Source: Funneliformis mosseae (lineage: Eukaryota; Glomeromycota; Glomeromycetes; Glomerales; Glomeraceae). From it: a stretch of DNA of 64,000 bases. The notes under the pieces were generated by a model that was not told the origin of the DNA, ran no database searches, and saw only the letters and a program-made list of their open reading frames with translations. This document shows, one piece after another, positions 38,201-49,000 of this stretch; positions within the stretch are counted from its first letter, which is position 1, and each line of letters begins with the position of its first letter. The DNA lies in NCBI GenBank assembly GCA_910592005.1, contig CAJVPP010000017.1:1-64000 (forward strand), read 5' to 3'. Position numbers and translations under genes: made by a program.

Positions 38201-41200
38201 GTAGTTTCCAATCTTATACTTTTTAAGGTGATATGTGATGAATTTATTACTTTATTCATTTCATAATTTTTTTTTTTATTTTCTCATTCAAATTATATTT
38301 AATTTCAAACAGAATCAATTTGCAGTAAATAGAGATATGTCTTCGATGTTTCAAAGGTTTCAAGATGGTGCGATGTTATTTGAGTCAGATCCAAAAATAT
38401 TCCAGGTAAAAGTTAATATATAATCTTAATAAAGAATAACATAAAAAATTTTTTTATTAATATGTTTATAATTTAGGCGAAACTATGTGTCATCATAAAA
38501 GATGTGCCTAGAGCCGACAAAGAAGACATTGTAAAAGAATTTAAATCAAAATTTTCTCAATTAGTTGCCGATGTACAGTATATATTTATTATTATATGTT
38601 TTCAAGGATTTTTGTTGCGGCTTTATTTATTTATTTTTTTTTAAATAATTTTAGGAGGGCGAAGATAACTTCATTTCAAGAATGTACAAAGGAGGGCTTG
38701 ATATTATTCCTTGGCCAATGTTTAATGATGCCTCATGGTTCAAGACATTATCAAAGGTTAATAAGAATTTAAATAACCAGGAACCTAGATATGAAAATGC
38801 ACGAAATTTCTTACAAAATACAAAAGTAATTATGGCTAAATTAAAGGTCTGTAGAATTATATATATATTAATTATTATATTTATGATTGATTAAAAAAGT
38901 GACTTGAATTTTATAACATTAGATATGCGATTGGGGTTCATTAGACGAAAATCTCACTCAGATTCGTGTTGCAACATTAAAAAGATTACTCCCAACTGTG
39001 ATTTCATTTGGTTTGGAACAAAAAGATTCTACTACTGAACAACTTATGGTAATAATGGTTTTTACTTATATTGATATAACATAAGCTTCGACAAGTTTAA
39101 CGAATTTTTTAACGTTGTTTTTAAATTTACTTTTTCTATATACTTCAAAAGAATCGTGATACTGGGGAACCGATTGATGACGCAGTAGTCAATTTTTCTG
39201 AGATTTTACACGAGTTCGAAGAATCTAATATAACATTGTCAGATTCTGATATCCAATTATATGATGAAAACGCATCTTTTGTCCGACTTTCTGAAGATTT
39301 AAGAACTTACTTCGAAGAAAATATACAATCGCGTAAAAACTCATCCGATGATCTCAAATGGTTCGGAAACTTCACTAGATTCTTTAAATATATTATCGAG
39401 CGTCGTGTTTCACGTGTTAAAAATTGGTATATGCAAAATACTGCCAAGTTTCCGCAAGATAACAGTGATATTCTTAACGGGAAGTATGCAATGGAGCAAG
39501 AGATAAGCAAGCTTACACTGCTATGGACATTTTGTGGATTAACATGTTATCAATGTAATTTAAAATGTGTCAAAAATCGTGATCACGAAGAAAGTCATAA
39601 TTGCTTAACAGATCATAAATGTCATTTTGATTGTCATTTCACTGAAGCCCATAATAGTAAATTAATTCCAATGTGTAGTCATAAGGCTGGACATGAAGGA
39701 AAACACGCTTGTGATAAAATAAATCATTTGTGTGGTAAACCTTGTAACCTTATCGATAAACGTAATTGTCAGAAAGTTTGTTCAAGGGAAATTGGACATG
39801 AGGAGGAACATCTATGTCAATCAACACTTCACTTTTGTGGAGAAGCTTGTTCATTATCAACAAAAACTCAGAAAGGAGATTATAGTTGTCCTAATAAATG
39901 TATTAGACCATATGAAGAAGAACACGATTTACATCGTTGCGAAAATCCAACTTGTCCAATGCAGTGTCCAATTCCACGTTGCCAGCGGAAATGCCAAGTT
40001 AATGATCATTTTCACTCATTTTCTGATTTACCAGTAGATCATTTTTGTGGGTAAGTACTATATAAAACCATCACTTATTTTTTCGTTAATTGGGAATTGG
40101 ATTTGATCAAATTAATTATTATTTTAAGAGATGAACATCAATGTCGTGAATTATGTGAAGAAGATGGTATATGTAGAATAATACTCGAACCGAAAAAGCA
40201 AGAAGAAGTTTATAAAGGATTAGTAACCAATATTGCATTTACGAAGGTATGTTAATGTCATTTGAAGTTATTTTGATGTGGTTAAAATTAATTTTAATAA
40301 TCTATAAATGTTTATTTTTCATTAAAAAATAGTATATTCAATTAAATGAAAGATTAGCATGTATCAAAAAAATTCCGCCAAATAAATTTAAACATAATGG
40401 AAAACATACACATGAAGAAAGTGGCTTTCATTTTTGTGATGCCAAATGCCAATTCTGTGAATATTTCGTATGTATTATAAAAATCTGCGTATCATTTTTT
40501 TTTTTTTTTTAAAAAAAAAATATATTAATTAAGTGTTTTATGATTAGTGTACGTTACCTTATGGGCATGCACAAATTCTTCATAATACGACTCATGGAAA
40601 TATGACACAAACTGAGTTCACCGGAGAAGATAATGAGTTTGAATATGCAGGGTATAGTTTATATAAAATCAACATGTCTGTTATATTTTATTATTAAATT
40701 TTTTTTTTTTTTTATTAGTCATAAATTAAAAGTTGGCGATCAAGGAACATTTGTCCTTTGTAACGTGGTTCGTTATTCATAATTTGTAATTTCCACATTT
40801 TTTTTTTTTTTTGTTATTCTGTAGTTTTAAACTTTAAAATTCCTGTTTCCTCAATATCAGCACTGTAAAGATTTAGGAAGACATCGTCATATTGATTATT
40901 GTCAAAACGAAGAAAATTGTAAATCAGGACAAGATATTCAGCATATTAAGGGTAAATTAAACAAATTTATGATTTAACTATATTTAATAGGTTAATTAAT
41001 TGATTTAAATTATAGAACGAGTACATCCTAATCCTGAAATATCCAAAGATTTCATTTCTCATAAATTGTTCTGGGAGAGAACGGGTTTTAGAGGTATATA
41101 TCAAATAATTCCACGTGCTTCTTAAAAATATATTGATGTATTTTTTATACTAGATCCTTATTCCGCTCAAGAACAACAAGATTTTGCAAAATGCGATCAT

Positions 41201-42335
41201 GAATGTCCTGACGAAAAGCATCATAAATCTCAAGGATCTACAAGAGCTCCTCCAACTAAATCATTTTGTGAATTATCCCTTTTCCATGCTCCGCTTAATC
41301 AAGATTCAAATCCTCCAAATGACTATGGATACATTTCTTTAGATGGGCACCATTTTAGTTGTGAAAATCCAAGTACACGTGAAGCCGCTTTTCATATTAT
41401 ATTCGTCATGGATCGTTCAGGATCTATGAGCGGAAGGGATAGAAAACCAATTCCAAACCATCCAATTTATAACGAATTAATAAAAAATCACAACGATAGA
41501 ATAGGCGCGGTTTATCAGGCGGTAAATTAATAAATAATATTAAATTTATTATTGTCAAGTATTCAATTTTAATATATTCAATATATTCAATATTTTTTTT
41601 TTCAATACAGGTATATCAATTTATGGAAACGCGTATTGCTTCCGCTCAAACTAGTCAAAATCATGCTTCATCCGCTTTACGGGATAGCGTTACATTAATT
41701 CTTTTTGATCATAAAGTTGTTGTACCATTTGAGAATCAAAGCATGACAAACACAGTGGAATTGTTAAATATTATGCTTAATTATAAAGCTGGTGGTGGAA
41801 CAAATTTCGATAATGCAATTCAAAAAGCTGGATATTTGATCACCTCTTATTTTGACCCTACGAAGTAAGTTGATACTTATTACATGAGTTAATTATATCT
41901 TATTAGCGAATGTATTCACACAAATTTTTCTTTTCAGAGCAAATATCATCATCTTCTTATCCGATGGAGAATGTGGTGTTCCAACCAAACAACTTCATAA
42001 TATCTGTAAACAAAATCAGTCAAGAGGGTAATTATTATCAAAGTTTATAAATTGTTGCTTTATAATATTGATTTGAATTACAAATTTTTTTTCGTAAAAT
42101 TTTCAGATCGCCAATATATCTATATACAGTATTATTTAGCAGCAGTGCACGAAATCACTCTTTAGAAGAAATGGCAAAGATTGCGCAATCTTATCATCCA
42201 CACAGTTCATCATCTAGTGCTTTGCGTTGTCAATTTACTTGTGCCATTACTGAAGTTAGTTTAGTTAACCATTTTACTGGCGTGGCAGAAAGTTTGAGAA
42301 AACATAAACCAGCGTTGCTAAAGAAGAAACACTAG
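32291..42335 (+). CDS. Giant GTPase / Cys-His array / vWA protein, copy B (intact)
   Basis: Spliced by eye into 32 GT-AG exons in consistent phase: 7,602 bases, 2,533 aa. Exon 1 is 32291-32330 (MHIVNSS...); the stop is at 42333-42335. Modules: Gln/Ser-rich disordered N-terminus (1-270); GKDLAEYIPG module (from about 274); RPGIYLLVV/IHWPE segment (about 375-430); long charged helices (about 500-850); beta-rich propeller-like segment with FLLVLYNKKS and SSPDGSCIVAF (about 930-1165). The GTPase domain has P-loop GEQSCGKS (about 1483), RCTEGVWMS, G3 DFEG (about 1528) and IIKDV (about 1597) as the R/K-D type G4 of GB1/RHD3 proteins. The Cys/His array spans about 1855-2195. The vWA domain has MIDAS DRSGS (about 2306), the Thr of GGGTNFD (about 2405) and the Asp of LSDGE (about 2435). 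No signal peptide or membrane helix is seen, so it is probably cytosolic. By analogy with GBP/VLIG proteins it may assemble on membranes or intruders; that is inference. The annotation of the family in databases could not be checked. Confidence 0.9.
36831..38846 (+). other. GB1/RHD3-like large GTPase domain of gene B
   Basis: Covers the exon at 36831-37846 and the next six. GEQSCGKSFMLNHL fits GxxxxGK[ST] followed by a leucine-rich helix. TTFDGSAMRCTEGVWM corresponds to the switch/guanine-cap region of GBP and RHD3/atlastin-type GTPases, whose consensus has a TxGIWM motif. VALDFEGL matches their DxEG-type G3. LCVIIKDVP supplies the lysine-aspartate in place of NKxD, as RD does in GBPs. SNLILFKNQFAVN corresponds to their SSYLIYN-like helix. 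The order and spacing support a dynamin-superfamily GTPase. This is recognition from motifs, not a search. Confidence 0.75.
39525..40951 (+). other. Cys/His-rich probable zinc-binding array of gene B
   Basis: More than 60 Cys and His residues in about 340 aa. The recurring unit runs roughly C-x(3)-GHEx(2)H-x-C-x(5)-H-x-C-x(3)-C, for example GHEGKHAC, NHLCGKPC, GHEEEHLC and LHFCGEAC. The same ligands are kept in genes A (21650-23080) and C (44580-45980). It faintly recalls NF-X1-type fingers, but the spacing differs and I do not recognise it as a named domain. Multiple bound zinc ions are inferred. Confidence 0.65.
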
Positions 42336-43048
42336 AAGCCTTTTATCATAGGATTTATATATTTTATATCTTTCTTTATTAGTTAGGATATTGTATAAAA
42401 TATTTAGTGTGTTTTAAAGTCTTGTTATTTACGTTACGAAAGAAATTAAAAAAAAAAAAAATTATTGATCTACGTAATCATTTTTATTGTACCCTCCGCC
42501 GATCTCTTGTCGAGTACTAAAATTGATTAGCGAATTATTTATTCTAATAATAAATAATTATTTAACTGCTATTAACGTTAACGTTATTACCGTGTTGGCT
42601 AAAAAATCACTGGCCGCGGCCAAATGCCAATTAAATCTTAATTAGTACCTAGTTATTTGGCTGTTTGGCCCATTTTAGCTATTGGCCACGGCCAAATGGG
42701 TCACAAAAAACCTCTTGGCTGTGGCCAAATGCTAATACTACGTTATAATAAATTTTTATACTTAATCTGACACACGTCACATAACAAGTTTATGTTGTGA
42801 GAATGAATTCTCGCAGTATTTTTCAAGGTTAGGTTATAAAGAATTAATATTTATTTTAAAACTTTTTTCCAATCACAAAAAAAAAAATATAAGAAAATTA
42901 AAGTCATGATCTCTCTCTTTATTATTTCTTGATTATACTATACCTTTGATTACAAACACAAAGCATATATATGATAAGTTAATTATTCATGAGTACTACT
43001 AAAAAAAATAATCTATTTTTAGTATACCATTTCAAATTGTTACATTAT
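42336..43048. other. Spacer between convergent genes B and C
   Basis: Carries the 3' ends of two convergent giant genes. AATTAAA/AATAAA-like signals occur, but none can be chosen. A GC-rich repeat patch lies at 42595-42735. No gene. Confidence 0.6.
42595..42735. repeat. Three GGCCGCGGCCAAATG-type repeats
   Basis: Related units lie at about 42611 (GGCCGCGGCCAAATGCC), 42686 (GGCCACGGCCAAATGGG) and 42719 (GGCTGTGGCCAAATGCT). The half-unit GGCTGTTTGGCCCATTTTAG at about 42659 runs in the opposite sense. The units differ at CpG positions by C/T or G/A changes, as cytosine deamination would give. Possibly a small palindromic element; no clear borders. Confidence 0.6.
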
Positions 43049-46000
43049 TTAAGAACCGTGATTCTTCTTTAACAATGCTGGTTTATGTTTTCTCAAACTT
43101 TCTGCCACTCCTGTAAAATGGTTAACTAATTTTACTTCAGTCATTGCACAAGTAAATTGACAACGCAAAGCGCTTGATAATGAACTTTGTGGATGATAGG
43201 ATCGCGCAATTTTTGCCATTTCTTCTAAAGAGTGACTTTGTGAACGACTGCCAAATAATACTGTATAGAGATATAATGGAGATCTGAAAATTTTCCAAAG
43301 AAAATTTATTCAATAAGATTATTTTTAAGTAAACTCTAATAAAATTTAATAATAAATACCCTCTTGTTAGATTTTGTTTGCAAATAGTATGAAGTTGATT
43401 CGTTGGAATACCACATTCGCCGTCAGATAAGAAGATAATGATATTTGCTCTAAAAAAAAGTTAGAAATATAGCATAACTATTTCGATTTTAACTTGTACA
43501 AAATTCTAACTATACCTTGTAGCATCAAAGTGTGTAGCAATCAAAAATCCTGCTTTTTGAATTGCAAGATCGAAATTCGTTCCGCCTCGAGCTTCGTGTT
43601 TAATCATTTCATTTAGCAACTTTTTCGGATCAGTTAAATCTCGATTCTCAAATGGAACGATAATCTATCATTATTCAATTATTCTTAGTATATTAATGAT
43701 TATAATTAAACTTCAAAATATGATTGTAAAATTAAAAACCTCGTGATCAAATAAGATCAATGATACTTTATCACGCATAGCTTGATTTTGATTTACTGGA
43801 GCAGATTTGATACGTGCATCCATAAATTGATATACCTGTTAAAAGTTAATGATAAAAAATTTTTTATTTAAAAAAGTTAATGCCGTAAAATTTATCTTAA
43901 GCAATAATAATAATTTTAATCTTACTGCATGATATACTGCGCCTGTTCTATTGTTGTGTTTTTTGATTAATTCATTATAAATTGGAAAGTTTGGAATTGG
44001 TTTTTTATCTCTTTCGCTCATAGATGATGAACGATCCAAAACGAATATAATATGAAAAGCGGCTTCACGTGTACTTGGATTTTCACAATAAAAATGATGC
44101 CCATCTAAAGATATGTAGCCATAGTTATTTGGAGGATCTGAACTTGGATTAAGCGGAGCGTGGAAAAGGGATAATTCACAAAATGATTTAGTTGGAGAAG
44201 CGCTTGTAGATCCTGATTTATGATGCTTTTCGTCAGGACATTCATGATCGCATTTTGCAAATTCTTGTTGTTCTTGAGCGGAATAAGGATCTAAAAAAAA
44301 AAAAAAATACATCAATAAATTAATATATACTGAAGAAGCACGTGAAAAATTTTTCATATATACCTTTGAATCCCGTTCTCTCCCAAAACAATTTATGAGA
44401 AATGAAATCTTTTGGTTTATCAGGATTAGGATGTACTCTTTCTATAATAAAATAGTTAATTAATTAATATATAAATATAATTACATCAAAAATGAATTAA
44501 ATTACCATTAAAATGTTGTATATCTTGTCCTTGGTTTAATAATGATTTACAATTTTCTTCATTCTGACAATAATCTATATGACGATGTCTTCCTAAATCT
44601 TTACAGTGCTAATATGGGAGATTAAAAAACACAATGCTTTTAACACTAATGACTTCGATAATAAAATGAGATGCTGTATCAACATACCAGGTTACAAAGA
44701 ACAAATGTTCCTTGGTCACCAACTCTTAGCTTATGTCTAAAAATTAAAAGAAATTTTAATAATAATATTATATTAATAAATATTTCTATATATGTATATG
44801 CATACCCTGCATATTCAAATTCATTATCTTCTCCGGTAAATTCAGTTTGGGTCATGTTTCCGTGTGTTGTAGTATGAATTTGTGCATGTCCATAAGGTAA
44901 TGTACACTAATTATAACACATTAATTCATTAATATATTAAAAAAAAAAAACAGGTAAATACATAAATATGTTTAAATACATACAAAATATTCACAGAATT
45001 GGCACTTTGCATCACAAAAATGAAAACTATCTTCTCCATGTGTATGCATTCCAGTATGTTTAAATTCGTTTGGAGGAATTTTTTTAATACATACTAATCT
45101 TTCATTTAATTGAATATACTATTTTATTAATGAAAAATACATTTATAGATTAGTAAAATTTTTATTTTTCTCACATAACTTCTATAAGAGATCATCATAC
45201 CTTCGTAAATGTAATATTTGTAATTAATCCTTTATAAACTTCTTCTTGCTTCTTAGGTTCAATAATTACTTTACATATGCCATCCTCTTCACATAATTCA
45301 CGACATTTATGTTCATTCCTTAAAAATAATGTGTTTTTAAATCATTAAATTCATTCCAAATAATAAATAAATCAAATAAAATCAAATAACAAAATAGTAT
45401 CATAATACATACCCACAAAAATGATCTACTTGCAAATTAGAGTAAGAGTGAAAATGATCATTATTTTGACATTTATTCTGGCAATCTAATATTGGACACT
45501 GGATTGGACAAGTTTCATTTTCACAGCGATGTGAATCATGTTCTTCTTCATATGGTATAATACATTTATTAGGACAATCATAGTCTCCTTTCTGAGTTTT
45601 GGTTGATAGCGAACAAGCTTCTCCACAATAATGTCGAGTTGATTGACATAAATGTTGCTGTTCTTCATGTCCAATTTCCTTTGAACAAACTTTCTGGCAA
45701 TTACGTTTATCGATAAGGTTACAAGGCTTACCACACAAATGATTTATTTCATCACAAGCGTGTTTTCCTTCATGTCCAGCTTTATGGCTACACGTTGGAA
45801 TTGATTTGTTGTTGTGAGCTTCAGAGAAATGGCATTTCAAATGACATTTATGGTCCGTTAAACAATCATGATTTTCTTCGTGATCACGATTCTTGACGCA
45901 CTTTAAACCACACTGATGACATGTCAATCCACATAATGTCCATAAAAGCGTAAGTTTGCCGATTTCTTGTTCCATTGAATAATTTCCATTAACAATATCA

Positions 46001-49000
46001 CTATTGTCTTGTGAAAACTTGGAAGTATTTTGCATATACCAATCTTGAACGCGTGAAACACGGCGTTCAATAATATATTTAAAGAACCTATTGAAGTTGG
46101 CGAACCATGTGAGATCGTCAATTCGTGATTGTACATGATCTTCAAAGTAATTTCTTAAATATTCAGAAAGTCGGACAAAGGATTCGTTTTCATCGTATAA
46201 TTGGAGATCAGAATCCGGTAATATTGTCTTAGAAGATTCGAAATCATGTAAAATCTCAGATAAGCTGACTACCGAGTCAGCAATTGGTTTACCTATATCA
46301 CGATTCTATTGAAATGTATGAAATAAAATCATTAATGATTCGTCAAACTATATAAGCCAGAATATAAATAAATAAATTTCTTTTATGATACCATAAGTGG
46401 TTCATTAGCGGAAGAATCTTTTTGTTCCAAACCATAGGAAATCACAGTTGGGAGTAATCTTTTTAAAGTTGCAACACGAATCTGTATGAGGTTTACATCC
46501 AACGAACCCCAATCACATATCTAATGCAAATCGATTACTTATTTAATTGAAAATAATTTAGATAGATAGATAGACGAGATAAACAGGTGTACAAACCTTC
46601 AATTTAGTCATAATTACTTTTGTATTTTGTAGAAAAGTTCGTGCATTCTCATATTTTGCTTCCTGCTTGTCTAACTTCTTATTAACAATAGATAATGTCT
46701 TAAACCATGCAGCATCGTTAAACATTGGCCAGGGAATAATATCTAATCCTCCCTTGTACATTCTCGAAATAAAGTTATCTTCTCCTTCCTAAAAATAATA
46801 AAATTAATACCTTAACAGATAAATATTTAAAAGTGACGGTAAAAATACTACCGCTGAAACTAATTGAGAAAATTTTGACTTAAATTCTCTAACAATATCT
46901 TCTTTGTCAGCCTTAGACACGTCTTTTATGATAATACAAAGTTTTGCCTAAATAACAAAATATATTAATAAACAAATTTTATTATACTATAAGTAAAAGT
47001 TGTGAAATTGACTCATGCCTGAAAAATTTTTGGATCTGATTCAAATAACATTGCACCATCTTGAAATTTTTGAAACATCAAAGACATATCTCTGTTTACT
47101 GCAAATTGGTTCTGTTTTAATTAAGAACATTTTGCAATAGTAAATAGATGAGAAATGAAATAAAGATAACAAGATAAATAAAATTTACCTTAAAGAGTAT
47201 GAGACTTGATACGACTGTATTAAAAAGTGTTAAAAACAAATCTAATGTATATATTTATTAATTAGTATACAGCTATCTAAACTGAGAAATATAATTATAT
47301 ATATAATTGTAAATTTACCTTCTTGAGAACTTCTTTCAAGAGAATTTAAACCTTCAAAATCGAGTGCGACATAAATAAATTTCTTGGTATTTACTATAAG
47401 AAAATAGGAAAAAAGGCATTAGAGAAAGCCAATTTAATTTTTATGGTACCAAGAATATTAAAAAGTTTATTTACCAAGCGACATCCATACACCCTCGGTG
47501 CAACGCTGAAATGAATATTAATTTAATAATTTATTTTACAAAGATAATTAGGTAAAGATGTTAAAGAATTAATATTTACCATTGCGGAGCCGTCAAAGGT
47601 AGTTCCAACAAGATGATTCAACATGAATGATTTTCCGCAAGACTGTTCACCCATACTAGAAACAACTTTCACTTTTTTATCGCCAAAATGCCTGAAAATT
47701 CCTTCATACCATCCAAAAGAAATGTTTTTTGCTATGCTTTCGACATGATGACTATAGCCATCATCAAATTTCAAAATCATTTGAAGATAATCCATCCTTG
47801 AGAGGTTGAAATACATTATCTTTTGCTACAGCGATTTGTATAGGAATTAAACAACAAAGTTGAATGATCCATTCTCCCAATTCATATTCCGATGAATACT
47901 TTTGAATACTTTCAATATTAAGTTCTTGGAAAGGAATAATTGATGTAGAGAATTTTTTTAGCATTGTTGTGGGCTTTTTTGTAGATCGTTTTAAATCTTC
48001 AAAGGTTTCAGAAATGTAATCCTTAAATTTCTCGCCATATTTTTCGATTTCTTCATCGACAACTTCAATATCAAGAACGATTTTTAAACTAAGAGGACGA
48101 TTTTGTTCAGGATCGATACAGCTTTCAACTGGATACTTCTCAAACATTAATTTATAGGCATCAATAAGTCCATTTAATTTTGTCTTCGGTTCAATACGAA
48201 ATTCCATCCAATTATCAAATCCATCTATAGGTTTGATATTATAAATTTTTAATTTTGTGTTAGAAACAACTTCAGTCACACTAAATTTCTCTCCCATTAC
48301 TACAATAAATTCTCCATTTTGAACAATTTTTTCAAACTCTGTATTTTTTCCTTCAATAATGGTATAATTAACATTTCTGTGAGAAGAATTCATTAATTTT
48401 ACAAGCCCAAGTGACTTTTTTTGCATTCGTTCTTGGAAACGATATTGAGTTTTTTCAAGGGTGATTTTAACTATTACGGAATGGAAATATCCATTTTTTA
48501 AATCAAGCGATATCAAATGAGTTTGTAGATTATTTATACATGTAAATTGCAAGAATTCCAAAGATTGAAAATTTGTCGGTAAATCAATAACTAAAAAAAA
48601 AAAAATTTTTTTTAAAGCATTAAATCTTATATAAGTAAAAAAGACATAATAGATCGTTAGTTACCTTTAACAGGACCCCCAAAATTTGAACAAAAATAAA
48701 CATAAGCACGGTATATTTCTTTGCTTTCGTTTTTAATACAATTATTTTGCTCTTCTTTGTTATCAGCTGAAATAACCGGATCATTATCACTTTTGTCCAT
48801 ATCATCAGTAATATGTTCATTTTCGTTGCCATCTTCGCTTCCCGCGGGGTTATCAGCTGAAATAACCGAAATATTATTATTTTTTTCCATATAATCAGTA
48901 ATATGTTCATTTTCGTTGTCATCTTCACTTCTTGTGGTTTTATCAATGGGGTTAACCTCTACTAAATTTTCTTTAACGAATGCTACAATACATGAGCCAT

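Noticed and set aside
41611..41868. Copy B vWA domain as a separate small gene
   Set aside because: It is an internal exon of the 32-exon gene, with matching phases on both sides. The same holds for all other mid-size frames between 15,000 and 53,000.
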